A DNA stretch of 64,000 bases. Origin: Effrenium voratum (taxonomy: Eukaryota; Sar; Dinophyceae; Suessiales; Symbiodiniaceae). The position numbers and the translations under genes are program-made. The DNA lies in contig CAUJNA010003101.1 of the NCBI GenBank assembly GCA_963377175.1, positions 294,501-358,500 of the forward strand. Direction: 5' to 3'. Within the stretch, counting starts at the first letter, position 1; every line of letters begins with the position of its first letter. A model generated the notes under the pieces. That model was not told the DNA's origin and did no database searches. It saw only the letters and a list, made by a program, of their open reading frames with translations. Shown piece by piece: positions 23,061 through 36,505 of this stretch.

Positions 23061-23238
23061 GGTTTTAGATCTGGTCGATTATAGAGTGAGTTTAACGTGG
23101 TTTAAGGTGGTTTGGGGTGGGTTCGGGGTGGGTTTAGGTGCGTTTCGGGTTGGTTTAGGGCGGGCATTAGGCTGGGCTCAGGGCGGTCTGTGGGTTTAGG
23201 GTGGGTTTTGTGTGGGTTCAGGGTGGGTTTAAGGGCGT
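23061..23238 (+). repeat. Degenerate TTTAGGG/TTTAGGGTGGG-like repeat block
   Basis: About 178 bp of G-rich repeats such as gggtttagggtggg, ggtttaggtgcg and ggtttagggcggg. Perfect gtttaggg cores occur at least twice amid variants. The unit resembles the plant/dinoflagellate-type telomere repeat TTTAGGG but is usually 10-11 bp long and degenerate. It may be an interstitial telomere relic or an independent minisatellite. Confidence 0.6.
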
Positions 23239-23395
23239 TTGCTTATTTTCCGGGGAAACAAACTCCCAATCCAACAAAGTCTGCGCCTGGCACAAAGGCA
23301 GCGACGGCCAGCAGCAGCTCCTCCGTGAGTCCACCATTGAGTTTCTGGTTTGCTCCAAGGACCAACCAACCAACAAGCACAAACAAACTCAGAGC

Positions 23396-23469
23396 AAACC
23401 AACAAACTAACCACAAACAAACAAGCAAACAAGCAAACAAACAAACAAGCAAACAAGCAAGCAACCACA
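23396..23469. repeat. AAAC/AAGC microsatellite
   Basis: Tandem caaacaaacaagcaaacaag-type units. Confidence 0.9.
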
Positions 23470-25204
23470 CATCGTTCGTAATGGTTTGCTTGGGCAATAG
23501 GTCGCTAATTAATGTCAACAGCCAACAGGAATCACGCCTCACAAACAAAATCAAACACACATATCATACACAGTGTGTTGTTTGGTGAAGCGTCGGGTGG
23601 TGTTCTGTGTTTGCTTTGCTTTGCGGGGTTGCTTGCTTGCTTTGTTTGTTCCTTTGGCGGAACTCGAAAAACATGCTTCCACGCAACGGTTGACCTGCAT
23701 TCTGTGTTTCAAACGCGGATTCAGGTATTGCGCCTCTTGGCCCGTCCTCAAAGAGAGACCCAGCAACCAGACCGTTTCTGCAGCCATGGTAAGCCAAAAG
23801 TGATCCACCCGCACGGCCAAGTGAATTTGGTCAACCGGGGGTCGAATCTAGCTTGGGTCAAAAGCCCGTACCCCCAATGAACATCCCTGTCCCCACTAAA
23901 ATAGACTAAAATGGGTGGTGCACCTACCCCAAATTGTACCATTGGTTTTGACCAACAGCCAGGTCCCACGACTCCTCGAGTCTCCCAGGCTGAAATGGAG
24001 CCCTGGTGCCGAGCGCTTCGAGTGCACTTCCGGCGACAAGGTGGGCCAGCGAGCGACCAGTATATCAGTCATAAGCAAAACAAAAAGCCCGCACCGTAAG
24101 TAGCACTGCAAGATGAGGGCAATTGACAAGCAATCTAACACCCGTGCCACATGTGTCACTTTACACACGAAACTCCAAGGACATCTTGTCAAGTCATGAC
24201 CGAGTTGTCTTATCCGCAAAGCTATTGTCAAACCATTCAAGTCAACGTTCTCTGCTGAGCGAATGAAAGGCTTTAGGTTTGTCAGGCCAAGCGATGCATG
24301 TCAAGTGTCAGCGGCGTAGCGCGATTCTTGTCTTTGACTTTGGTGCCAAGATGCGCCAAGCAGGAGGCAAGGCACAAAAAGCATCGTATTACTGAGACCG
24401 AAACCTCTCCAAAAAGGCTCCCGCAAAACAAACATACCACGTACTATTATTTTTGTTACGGCTCACAACATCCTTCTGTTGCGACGAAATTGGTGGGGCA
24501 ATCATGGTTCCCCAGGTACCTTATGAAAAAAAATCTCGCGCAGCGTTGTATGTTGCCACGCAAAGCCATGGGAAAAGGCGTAGTCTTTCTAGAGTGTGAT
24601 GCGAAGAAGAAAAGACAGCAGCCGCTCTTCCCACTGCTGCGGGCCCTCCAAGGTTGCAAGCCATTCCCTGTGTGCAGTGTCTGTGCAGTGTCACTGGCCG
24701 AGTATTCATCCATTCTCAAAGCCGCCCCCGAATGGTAGATTTCATGTGAATCTCCGCTGAGTTCAACCACAAACAAGCAAACTCAGGGGAGCAGTCCTAA
24801 GGTGGGCGTGTATATGTGTGTGGGTACCCTTGTCAGGTTGGTGTTGGAGACACCAAAAACAAATGATCATCGTTTTGGTCCCCCTATGTTGACACATACC
24901 CATAAGGAGATCACACGTACGTTGATGGACGTTGGCTCTATAGCAGTCTCGAACCAGCCTGCGTGGAAGATCTTCGGAGGTAGAAGCCATCCTTCGGCCC
25001 GCGCACATGCAAACAAAACCAGCGAGGAAAGCGTTTTTTAGGAAGCCCGCGCTTTTTGGGCTTGGTTAAAAACCACACCCCAAAGGAGACGAATAATTTT
25101 GCAGGGGATCTTTGGTTTGACTGTTTCCCACAGTACTTTAAGACTTTGAGCACATGATTCGCATCTGTGCAAGTAGAAGGCAACAGCCTGTTGGGAGATT
25201 GAAG
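23470..25204. other. Stretch without a supported gene
   Basis: Frames at 24298-24738 (plus) and 24763-25008 (minus) are open but carry no motif or convincing splice context. Confidence 0.35.
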
Positions 25205-25343
25205 TGTGAAAGCAAAGAGTTTGAGCGCAGCCAAGACGGCTCTCAAGAAGACATAAATCATGAAGACCATGCAGCCGAACAATACTACTGGTCGTCTACT
25301 GCCGACCGCTTGTGCTATCTCCGCCAGCCAGGTGGAGAAAATG
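25205..25343 (-). CDS. Putative exon with one membrane segment
   Basis: After an acceptor (cctgggcag) at 25344 the minus strand reads IFSTWLAEIAQAVGSRRP and then VVLFGCMVFMIYVFLRAVLA, a roughly 20-residue hydrophobic helix flanked by Arg and Lys. This suggests a single membrane-spanning segment. The 3' boundary is not clear and no family is recognised. Confidence 0.3.
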
Positions 25344-25344
25344 C

Positions 25345-28300
25345 TGCCCAGGCCGCACAAGCAAACCAACTACGACAAAGTGAAACGCCTCAACTAACAA
25401 TTCTTTAGGCTACCTCCAACAAAATAGGCAGCTTACGCGGGCTCACATTGACATGAACATGGTCTTGCAAGTCGAGTTCCGCGCCAATAGACGACTTCTT
25501 CATAAACATACTTCTTTGTATAATGGAGCCAGCTCTGCCTAGGTCGGCGGCATCTCTTCTTACCATGCAGTTTTCTGTTCTCTGGACTGCGTCAGGCTCA
25601 AAGGATACTTCACGGACAGGGTCATGTGATCATCCGCGGATGCTAGCAATATGCCCTGAGAGCTTAGCTCTTTACATTCATTGAATAGTCTGATCGAAGA
25701 CATGCTGCTTCAGTTGCCTTCTGCAGAACGGCCCCATTTGTGCTAGACTTGTCTACAACATGTTGATGACATTCTAACGATTTTGCTCAAGACGCGCAGC
25801 TGGAAACCATCCATCGTCTTCAGCAAAGCAAGTGCAAGTGAACAGTGTCTAAACCACAAAGCAGTTTGGACCATACAGCGACAACTTGAACCAGGTCCTT
25901 CGAACCTCTTGCATCTTGTTCAACACTTTGTGGTGGATGTTGATTTGTTCGCTTATTGCGTTTAATGAATACGGCGCCTCATACCTCCTCGGGAGCTGTG
26001 CTTGGTTGTTGAAATGCACATGGCTCGTGTTGTTCTTTTAAGCCATGTCTTTGCTGAGCAAAGCAGATTGTTTTCGGCCCGGTTGTCCATAGAAAATAAA
26101 CTGGCGCGTCATCAGAGAAGTAAACCATGTCGAAACTCAGACCAGAGATCGTATTGTATGTACTGTTCAGCACATGGCTCACATGAGATCGAATGTGAGA
26201 ATCGACACATGACACCGCGATAACTTCCCCCAATAACAGGAAGGCCCCCCCCTGATCCATATTGTCGGGGCCAAACAATATTTATTGATAGGCAGTTAGG
26301 GTAATTAGGGGTCAAGTGGGCTGGCCCAGAAACAAATGTACTCATCCATTTGTATAAACAGGTTGCAACGCCGGGTGTAGGACAAGCTTGGATAAGCTTG
26401 GGTCCTGGCGTACCCCAAGAAAACTAGGAGAGGGTTTGGCAGGTCAGCCGTTTCGGTATTGCCTAGAATTGGCCTACTGTGACACTAGTATCGGGGACTT
26501 CGGTGTCTGGGAAAAGGACAAATTATCAATTGAGTGCATTTATCAATAGGGGGAAGGGACTAACAAACCGGTCTGGCAAAAGAGGCATCATCCTTGCCCG
26601 AATACTGGAGTCTTGTTGCTTATAATCAAACGAACCGAATGCATCCCCCACAAAAAAGTAGGTGTCCAGCAACAGTCTTGCATCACATCCTTGTAATGTT
26701 GACCAAAGCCCGTCCGATTCAACGAGTAACTCGACAAACTGACCCTGTGACATCTTTGTATTCCAGGGGGAAAGCTTGAGCTCAACGCCTTTTTACACCT
26801 GACCAGTCTTTCATCATTACGTGACAAAGGTATGGGGAAACGTTTAGCATCTTTCTCTCCCTGGCCCTGCCTGATTCCGCATCTGCCTTGGCGGTGATGG
26901 CGAGTTGTTTCATACAGGCGCGAGGATTGCACGAATCACCAACTTGAAAACCAGGGTCAATAAAGGCATACGTTTCCTGCATCATGTTCCTGAATGCTCC
27001 TGCACTCCGCTTAAGCAAGCATCAACCGAAACAAACAACAGGAGGTGTACGTTCTACGCCCGCGACGTGGATTTTTCTTGGCACTTGTCGATGAGAGCTC
27101 ATAGTATCTATATGAGCACCTTCAAACATCCGTTTTTTTTGCAATACATTTGCAGTCCGAGTCCTGGCACTGCCTGAACTTCCCTACCCACAAGTTTGTA
27201 GGAAGTTTCTAACTTCCATATCTAAGGTCGTCACTGGGCCAGAAACATCTGTGAAACATTGTCCAACCATGTCCAACCATCCTCAATGAAACAACGACGC
27301 AGTGAGTGTTGTTCAACTGGCACTGTTCCACCTGACCGAGCATGCACCTCAGGCTGCCGCCCACTCCAAGAAGAGCCTGCTTCCGCAAAGGAGATCCGCC
27401 GCCTTGGCAACCAGTGTGGGTCATTCAGCGGGCCACGTTTTTCCGCCAAGCCCCCAGCCAATAGTATTTAGTGAACAACAATGTAGGATGCACGTGACCG
27501 TTCCTCAATTTCACCATGCCAGGCGGTCAAGGACACAAAATATCTTCCAGGTCTTCCGCAGGACTCTTGTAAGGGATCGACGTCCAAAGGTTCACAGGAA
27601 ATATCCACGAGCCTTGAACAAAACTTCGGCCATTTTTGTAGCTCGCCGAAAACCACCGTGTCTATCCAAGAAAATTATGCACAATGCTCAGGGAAAGAGT
27701 CGAACACATGTGCCGTTCACGGCTTCCTCATTGGGCATGAAGTTATGAAGCTTTCTAACCAGTTGACGCTGCAGCCAGACTTCCTTGCGTCCTTCAGTCA
27801 TGTTGATAAGCCCCCCCTCCCCGACAAGGTGTGGCCAAAACACGCCGCCTGATCCATTTCTGGAACCTGCCAGTGCCCCGTGACTACAAACGTCTGTCTA
27901 CCTCCCCAAATTCCCAAAATGCAAAAAGACAACATATTTATCTCAAGGGTTGCTTCTCTCAAAACCGAAGAAAAACAGCAGCTAGCCCAAGACAACAAAC
28001 TTCTTATTACATTTTGTGCAAAGACTCAAGGTTTGACAAGCTCATAGGCCAGTCCCTCCCCCCAAAATGCAAAACTCCCTGATTAACCCTGCCACTCTCC
28101 AGCACTGCGAAGCAATCGCACTTTTCTTTTACTTCGGTATTGCTGTCCTATTGGTCAAACAGAGAGCGGACCGGAAAGGACCGGAAACAACCAGGTTAAT
28201 AGGGGGCTGACCGGCCCTCCGAAACCCGGTTTTTCTGAACCTTGTTCAAAATCAAGCTCAGCCTTGGGAAGCATGGCTACCTGGCTACTTTAGCTACCCA

Positions 28301-28692
28301 GTACTTTTTAGGGCCTCATTTGTGAGGAAAAGCAAGCAGGAGCCAGACGGCTTCGCGAGGGCTCTTTCTTCCAGAAGATTTGGATCAGTTAAAAGTGGAG
28401 GCATATCTATGAGGGCTCGACATGAATATGTACTGGGCTGATCGGGGATGGCGTTCTACGCTCGGCATGTATAAAGACTCCGTCGTTGATGCTGCATGTC
28501 ATACTTGCTCTAGGACTCTTGGCGCCATCAAATAGATGTTCTCACGATGCACCACACTGATTGCCTTCCTCCATGCTGGTGGCTTCGTTTGCGCATGTGC
28601 TTCGCATAGCTTTCAAACAAGCTTGCATCTTGGGACTCCATAAAAGGGAGATGGTTGTCCGCCCCTACAACAATCAGCCAGAGTTGATTGAG
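25345..28692. other. Stretch without a supported gene
   Basis: Nothing recognisable. A GC-richer plus block at 27310-27420 (frame LALFHLTEHAPQAAAHSKKS) may be an exon but has weak boundaries. Confidence 0.35.
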
Positions 28693-28869
28693 GGAAGGCA
28701 TTCCGACGCCCAAGCCAGAAGCAGCACTCAACAAACGCCAACTGCCCACAGCCTGCGGACACCTCACGCCAAGGCGCGCGGCGGTCAAGAAGACGGCCGG
28801 GGCGACCCCCCCACTGCAGCCAGCGCAAACGGAAGTGCCAAGACCTGGCAGCAAAAGCTCTAACCTCAG
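28693..28869 (+). CDS. Putative exon, Pro/Ala/Lys-rich linker
   Basis: The acceptor gattgag at 28692 and a good donor CTCAG|GTAGAA at 28870 bound a plus-strand frame reading GIPTPKPEAALNKRQLPTAC, then VKKTAGATPPLQPAQTEVPR. The composition fits a disordered linker. The minus strand is also open through this GC-rich segment, after its own acceptor, so strand is not certain. Confidence 0.3.
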
Positions 28870-29348
28870 GTAGAATGCAAAACCCACTTGTTCCCAAAAG
28901 GTTGGGGCTAAGGTCGTAGCCATGTTCCGTGTCTGCCCAAGAAAAGGCAACCTCCATTTCTGGTGGGAAATAACAATAGGGATGTTGACCAGGTGACCTT
29001 CCGCGAACTGGGAAACCATCAATCTTTTCGGAGGGTACCTCCCCTTGAAACCGGGAACCTGGTAGCTTCCAAACTAGGGACGAACAAAAACATTCTGGTG
29101 GCTAGCGGCCACTGTCTGTACAGCAAGATATGAGTCAATGCGTGTAGCAAAGAGCACACCGGCATCGCACACCCTGCCGCTGGAACGACCACTTGAAGAT
29201 TGAAAGTAGGCAGTGTCAAAGCCAAAAACGACAGTGTGCTGTCACCCTTCTTGTGGGTGTGTATTGCATAACTACGCGTACGTGCACACCTATTCACCAC
29301 ACATGCAAAACACAGCTTTCATTCATCATGCTCACCCGCTTCCACCCT
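28870..29348. other. Non-coding stretch
   Basis: No gene, RNA or repeat supported. Confidence 0.4.
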
Positions 29349-29473
29349 GCACGCACACACACACACACATACCCACGCACCCAGGCACCCACGCACGCAC
29401 ACGTGCACGCACCCGCAGGCACACACCCACACAGACACACAAACACGCAAACACCCATACACACACACACATA
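29349..29473. repeat. CA-rich microsatellite
   Basis: (CA)n mixed with CACG and CCCA units. Confidence 0.95.
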
Positions 29474-32400
29474 ATCTTATGTTGGCTTGGCCAGGGGAGG
29501 CTTCTGAACGAGTGATGCATCCCCTTGTCACACATTTGCATGCCATTAGATTCAAAATCATGCTGGCGAGAAAGAATCTGCTCACAAGCGACTGACGCCA
29601 CAAGATGCAGCCCATGGGGAATCCTTCCAGCTACAACCTTGGGAAAGGGCTGATTGACGGAAACTCCATGATATTGTAGCCTGACATGCCTGATGTCGAA
29701 AAGTCCAATTGGAGCCAGCCACGCTCGGCCGCTGAGAGATTGCCGAGAATCTTTCTCAGCACCAAATAAAGCACCTGGCAGGGACAGCCAGGCTGAGAAT
29801 CACGGAAGGGGTCACCACCTGTTAAAGGGTGAAACCCACGGTTGACGGTTGGGGCATCCGAGTCTCCGGGAGCAATAGCTCATGCAAAAAGCTGTTTTAA
29901 AGCGAAACACATGCAAGGGTGGAAGGTCTGTGCTTCCTGACCTCAGAACAAGCTTGTTCACAGATATAGCAGGTTCAATTTAAAATCATACTGGAAAACG
30001 CGGCAATGCAAGCCGCAATTCACAGCAACATGACTATGACTGATGGAACGGTTCCACAGCTGCTCAACCGCTCAAACCCTATGAAGTGCGGTGGAGGCAG
30101 CGTTAACCATGAAATTGTTTTTGGTACTGAGAAATATTGGGATAATTAGCGAAGAACATGGAAGCGACTCGTCCTATCCAGAAATCCCAGCTCCTTTCTC
30201 GTGCCGTCCCGGCCTTGAGCCTAGCAAGCACATCCTGGAAACTGTACAAGGGCCTTGGCTGCTGGCAGCATGTTGAGTTCTGCGCAGAACTCTACTCCAT
30301 TCGACATGCGCGCTCGTCAAAAGGCTGCACTTGCTGGCAACAGGCTTCGCTGGCTGAGCAAGTACAGTAGGATGCATGAACACATTGACAAGTCTAGGAT
30401 TTGCACTAAAGTTAAATGGGCATATTCACCCAGAGCAAATTGTTGCACTGTCTGCTTGCCACAGTTGGAAATTGATGGTATGTGTAGCCGTCTTCATGAT
30501 TTGTCTCCTTGCTCTGCACTATGATGAGTAACCAACCCTTCTGTGCTTTCAGGGTTCCAAAGCTAAAGCAACTACTCAAACCCAACATTTCAAATGAAAT
30601 CCATTTTTTGATGTAAAAAAAAGTTCCGAATGTTTGCTCTTTGACCCCTTGCAACAAGTGACACGCGCCGGGTGGGACAACAAAATGTAAAAGAAGGGGT
30701 TTCGGGTTGCCTCGGTCAAACAGCAGCCTCGGCTCAAGTGCTGCACTCGAGACCGCGCTCAGTCACTCAGTGCTGGGCACTCGGAGCTCGAAGTTGCCAA
30801 TCCTCACCAGCACCCCTCTCCTGGCCGCTGAAATGGAGCGGCAGGGGAAGGGGGAGGGGGGGTTTACTCGTTGTTCAGCTAAAATCGCAAGCCCCTGCAC
30901 AGCATGTCTCGTTTGCTCAGGACCACATGTGGTTTGGGAAAGGGAAACCCTTCTCACCCCGCCCACAGTTTGACAAACACCCAGTGTCGCACCTGCTGGC
31001 CGCATTCAGCTTGACCAAAAGCTGCCAGTTTACCTGCTGTAGAAAGCTGGCTGCCTGAGGCAGGATGGAGGCAAGAGCTTCTACTTGACTCTCCCTGCCT
31101 TGCCAGCCAAGTGTTAACAAGATTGTATCCGTATGTTCCAAAGCAAATTATCTAAAAAAGAAGTGCAGACACCATGAACCAAAGTTGTGTGGTCGCTTTC
31201 AGCAGCCTTTGGGTGGTCTCGATGCAAGACGGCAGTACAAGCTGTCCTGGCTGGAAAGCGCTCAATTCACCGAGCAATGAATATTTTCTGTCCCGTCCAA
31301 AATAGGGAGGTTTAGGTCATAATTACTTGCGGATGGGGACGGCTTCATAGGATACTCAACTCAAAGATGTGGTAGTGATGGTAATCATCTGCGAACATCC
31401 TGAGCCCCCAACGGACATACGCATGCCCAGCCCCGACCTGCACGCCAAGGAACCGTACTGCATCCCTGCGTGTAATAAAAACTTGTCGCCTGCAAGGCCT
31501 GCAACTAAACAAATAAACTTAACCTGGGCTTCAACAGCATGAGAAATCGCTTGCCTATCCACTTGACGTTACTCCACTTCTTCAGGCCGCCGCCCGTTGC
31601 TTGCATTCAAGGTGAACAAATGGCTTCCTGGATATTGTGCTCAAACACAAGACCGGCAAACGTGCCTCCTGCAAACTTGCAGCATCTTCCAATTAGATGG
31701 GTATGCGCAGGGGTCGTACTTGCATGCATCAACATATTCCCACATATTTACTGTCAATATTGCCACAACCAACTTTTAGAAGGCGACTACAAACGCGTAT
31801 CCATCAACCTGCAAGACCAACAGGGGACCACTAAAATTAGTTGATATCTTGGCAATATTGTCGGTTGTGAAAATAAAACAATGTCAATGATCAAACTGGC
31901 GTCCTGAGTATTGGCGCATGACGAATCCACCAATGCACTGCCAAAGTCCCCTGCTGCGATCAGGCACCGAGCTTCAAAATGTTGGTTGCTGACAATGGCC
32001 AATGGCTCAGGAAAGCCGCTCAGGGGAACTGAGCCGCGGGCCATTGGGGCACGTCTTTGATGTACTGCAGTAAGAAGGCGTGGCGCCGCCAAAGCAAAGG
32101 CTCCTGCAACTGGCGACGCGAATGGTTTAAATGGTGTCTTGCTTCCAAGCTGGTTGCACAGTCGGCATGTTGAAAAGCAGCCGGCGGCCAGTCAGCTTGA
32201 AAGGCACAGTGGACAAGAATGGAGGAACCAGGGGTTCAAAACGATCGATGTAGGCACACCTGACACAACATCTTGCAACACCAATGCAATTCAAAAGCGA
32301 AGACACCAGCTCTGACTGGGAGCTTCACACCAATGAACAATGAGAACCCTAGGCAAGAATGAACCCTAGTCAAGCTGCAAACTTCATCTAATGTCTCAAT

Positions 32401-32621
32401 TTTCTGGAACTGTAGGCCATCTTGTGGAAGCGGTAGAAACGAAAGGACTCACCAATGCCTTGCTTCTGAGGGTCGCCTGCTTGGGCCTTTCAAGCTAAAC
32501 CAAAGGAGATTTGGGCCTGGCTGTTTCTCGAAAACGCCCCAAGATGAGGATTCCGAATGTTTGAAGCGCGGCAACATCCTCCTGTCTGGTTTTGCCATCA
32601 CTCTTTCCGCGCCTGGCTAAC
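29474..32621. other. Stretch without a firmly supported gene
   Basis: A plus-strand frame at 30255-30524 (ARQKAALAGNRLRWLSKYSR) and a GC-rich block at 30730-30880 are weak exon candidates with no motif. A minus-strand frame at 31787-32092 contains CLIAAGDFGSALVDSS, faintly like an endonuclease GDFN motif but lacking the Asn. Confidence 0.35.
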
Positions 32622-32690
32622 CTTCCGCAGGCTCCGACAGATCTGGGCGGCCCGGAGCGACCTCGATCTCCCAAATCGTAACGATTTGCT
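32622..32690 (-). CDS. Putative internal exon, unknown protein
   Basis: The acceptor ggctccag at 32691 and a strong donor GCGGAAG|GTTAGC at 32621 bound a minus-strand block. One frame reads QIVTIWEIEVAPGRPDLSEP, which looks like a beta-strand plus acidic loop (I-V-T-I-W-E-I is WD40-like). Another frame (SLRFGRSRSLRAAQICR) is also open. Splice quality is the main support. Confidence 0.35.
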
Positions 32691-33298
32691 CTGGAGCCCA
32701 GCGGTCCACGGGTCCCCTCAAATCGTGCGGGCTCCGCCCACATGGCTCATGGTGATCAGGATTCAAGCGGCAAGCGTACCATCAGTATGCCAAGTCTAGC
32801 CCTATTGCTTGGTTCCTGACTAACTTCACCCTGAGTGTTCTCCAAAATTTCAACCACTTGAAATCATCTTCTGGTGTCTGCGAAAAGTGCAAAATGAAGG
32901 GGGTGTGGGCATCGATCATTTTTGTGTTGGGGCAGTTGTTTGAGGAGTCTAAACAAGAAGCACATAACGCTGCGAAAGGATGATCTACTAAAGAGTCCTG
33001 CCAAATATATTTCTGCCAGTTTGTCTGATCACCCTTAGCCTTACAGAGTCTGTTGCAACACAGCACAAGCCAAGGGCGGTGGATGCTTGAAATTTGAGGC
33101 ATACAAACATGCCACCACTACCTCAAGGTTGTAGCTGGCTGCATCCAAACTTCTTTGTGTGTTGAACCTGTGCAAACAATGCAAACAACAGTTGTTCCCA
33201 CAAACATCATGGTATCCAATCACGGCAACAGCAGGTGTGATGTAAAGGCGAGACCCGTGCCCAAGCATAAATGTATATAGAACCATGGAGTACAAACA
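32691..33298. other. Non-coding stretch
   Basis: No gene, RNA or repeat supported. Confidence 0.4.
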
Positions 33299-33344
33299 CA
33301 ATACACACACACACACACACACACGCACGCACGCACGCACGCAA

Positions 33345-33383
<39 letters not shown>

Positions 33384-33384
33384 C
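33299..33384. repeat. CA to CGCA microsatellite
   Basis: (CA)n passing abruptly into (CGCA)n. Confidence 0.95.
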
Positions 33385-35508
33385 CCAGCAGAACCCCAAC
33401 AATGTAATTTTGGCGCGTAAAGCAAACAGAGCTCAAACAATGACAAGCAACAAACTGCATGGTCCACCTGAAAAATGTCTGACTCTCCCTTGTGCTGAGC
33501 GGCTCTTGCACTTCGTTGAAGGCAGCTACATGGCTCCACACCAGCCTTGCAGTCGAAGCTGGATGTGCAAACCCGCACGAACGAAGTCATAACTCAGATC
33601 ACATAACTAGAGTATCATCATTGGATGCACCTAGGCTAGACTGGGGTGGTCAAAAACAAAGAGCCCCTGCAACAATACCAAACCGTTTGCTACCACATCG
33701 CCATACTTGTTAGAGATATTCTAGTTTCAGAACAAAGGCCTAACTGCTTGCTGGCTATTGATACAGTCGTTTTCCAAACTGTTACAGCTTAACGGGTACA
33801 CACATGACACATGTAAGCTATCGAGTATCCTTGATGGTCTTTGTTCTCCCAACACAGGACAGGGAAGCCACACCAAATGTGCAGGACAACCAGAGACCTC
33901 AAAGTCGACATCAACAAGCCCGAGATCCTGAAAGGTCTTTTCATTCAAGGCTCCTGAAGCCCTGATGAACGTTGTTGTACACCTTTCCACAGATTTCTTG
34001 GAAGCCTTCCTGCTTGAACCGCCATTTAGAATCAATCCTCTGACAGAACTTCCTGATCTGGCAACTGCACACAAGGCAATAAACCTGAAGGTCCGCAGAT
34101 TTGCAAGCATGCTCAAATGATTGATGAATACCTTGTCCGCGCTCATGTTGGGCCGCTTGACTGCCGCAAGTCACCATGGAGGGCTAATCAATAGTGAGCT
34201 TTGGGGACTGAAAAGGCAACACAAATCGCAGGGTCCCAAAGGTTGGCACCCAGAACCCCACCGTGGCACGTCCACGTCGTCAACAGTGGACCTTCGGTCG
34301 AGCAAAAACATCCTGAGGCTGGCACAGGAGCACATTTTCATCAGTTCCTCCCACATGCCTCAAGCAGCATCAGGAAGATGTCAAAATGGGCGGATCTCCT
34401 ATCCTTTTGGTTTCCCTTCAAATCTGTAAGAGGGCACCCTCCAAAAATACGCCCATGTAGGAATATCTCTTCAGCATGCCTTTGGTGGAGTCACTTGTCA
34501 TGATGGCCCAGCAGTCACAACTTTGCGGGTCTACAGCGCCTTGGCAGAAAGCCAGCGCAACTTGAAGCCGCACTGCTTCTGGGAAGCAGCTCTCGACTCT
34601 GACAAGTCCTAGATCTATTCAAGTTGATTTTGTAATTCAATCTCATTCATGGATTGTCTGCATTGGCGAAACTGTCAGAGCCATGAACGCGCTATGATGC
34701 TGCGCTCAAATTCCTGTGACAGTTCAACTGCAGCCGAATGCTGAGGCACCGGCATTTCACAGCTGTGGCTAAAAAGTTGTCTTCAAACACAGGGCTGCTT
34801 CCTCTCCGAGAGACTCAATGCTTGAGGATAGAAGTAAGTTTGTGTGTCTCTACGTCTTTTCAGTTGATTGAGCTCTGCAACTGGCAGCCACCCAGGCCGA
34901 AAAGTGCCGGAATCAAAGGCCACAAGCTGACACACACACTAACAGCTGATGTCTGTGCGGGGCCCGGCATCCTTCATCTGTGCCCCATGGCAACTGCTGT
35001 GCCCGCGATTGTTTCTTAACTCCGAGCCAAAAGCGAGAAAAAAACCAAGGTTGCGAGCGGCTCAAGGCCGCGCACTCTCCCAATCAATCATGGGATCGAT
35101 GTCAACAGCAGTCACGCCCCTCTTAGTTTTGGACAGCCTTGATGGTTCGCATAAACCCCACGTGTATCATTCACAGTTTCGGATCAAGGGTCTTACCAAC
35201 ATGAACATCAACACCAAAGGACTGCTACTAGGAAAAGAAGGTATTCTCCAAGCGTATGAGCTGGCAGATTTCCAGCACCGAGCGAAAACCTGGGACAGCG
35301 GACATGAGCGATCAATACTCTATATCCAAAGGGCCAAGAATGTTTCACAAAGGGTTGCCAAAAGAAAGCTGTGCACCATTGATGCTTGCGTGGCAGGACC
35401 GCAATGAAGTGTGGGCGAACGAGCCTTCATGGAGTGATGCGGCCCAGGCAAACCTATCCGCCGGCCCTTCTTGCCAAAAGGGGAGGTGTACGGGAAGGCT
35501 GCCAATAA
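33385..35508. other. Stretch without a supported gene
   Basis: Frames at 33727-34146 (minus) and 34949-35407 (plus) are open for about 140-150 codons with protein-like patches but no motif or splice support. Confidence 0.35.
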
Positions 35509-35572
35509 AATCATCATCATCACCACCATCATCATCATCATCATCATCATCATTATCGTCGTTATCATATTA
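35509..35572. repeat. ATC trinucleotide microsatellite
   Basis: (ATC)n with ACC, GTC and GTT variants. Confidence 0.95.
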
Positions 35573-36505
35573 TTGTACACATCAGATGTGGCAATAGGCA
35601 CCGCTGGCAACGGTGGAGGCTTTTCTTTCTACACAAGCAGAAGCTGAAGAGGCTTAGGAAAAAGCATCATTTCCCAATTGGGGTCGGCGGCACATGATTG
35701 TTTTGCAAGCTACCTGTCGTCATTCATCTGTTGGAAGCTTGTAAACAATCAAGATCGATGCAGCTGCCAAGCATGATATCCGCCATCTTCTAGCCGCTAC
35801 TTTTCTGCTGGTTCCTTCGTTAACGTGGCGCCAGGCATTTGCCTTCAGCATCTGGCACCAGGCGCATTGCTGGGGGCATGTGAGCCTTAAAGAAACCCCA
35901 CCATCTACCACCAAACGCGGCCGCTACTTGCCCAAACAAACCAGCGAGCCAAGTAGTTCCCTCAGCTCACGAAAGCTCCTGAGTGGCGGCCTCGCTTCAT
36001 AACATGTTCTAAAATTCCCGGGTTCTCTTAGCATTGAACAAATCTATGATGCCCACCAAACATATATTTGTTTATTTGCCACCCCCCAGCATATGCGCTA
36101 AGTTTCGCTGCTGTTTCGGCAATCCCTCAACACTCTGCGAACCAGGGAGAGCCCATATTTTGCTGCACGATCACTCAAGCTGTAACCCCACAACTCCTAA
36201 AGCAGCCATGCCACTCACTGGCGGGGATAGGCGCCATCTGGCCTCTCAATGACCTGCAGCAAACGTTGTTATGATGCTCTCAACATGTTCAGAACTCTTG
36301 TAGACCTGGTTTCAAGCCGTCCGCCCTTGAACAAACCAAGACGCCTTTCAAATCCCTCGAACACCTCCCAACCACTGTGGAATTGTCTCCATGGCTGTTG
36401 GTCAAAATGCATGCCACCTCTATGGGTGTCCTTTACAAGGGGTACAAATGGACACCCCCGCCTTCACTTTATGATTTGCGACATGACATGGCGTAAATCC
36501 TCAGC

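Noticed and set aside
30725..30745. Possible dinoflagellate spliced-leader relic (cggctcaag)
   Set aside because: Only the last eight or so bases agree; the preceding CCATTTT core is absent. No other spliced-leader relic was found.
31787..32092. LINE endonuclease fragment (GDFG segment)
   Set aside because: The catalytic Asn of GDFN is missing and no flanking endonuclease motif is visible.
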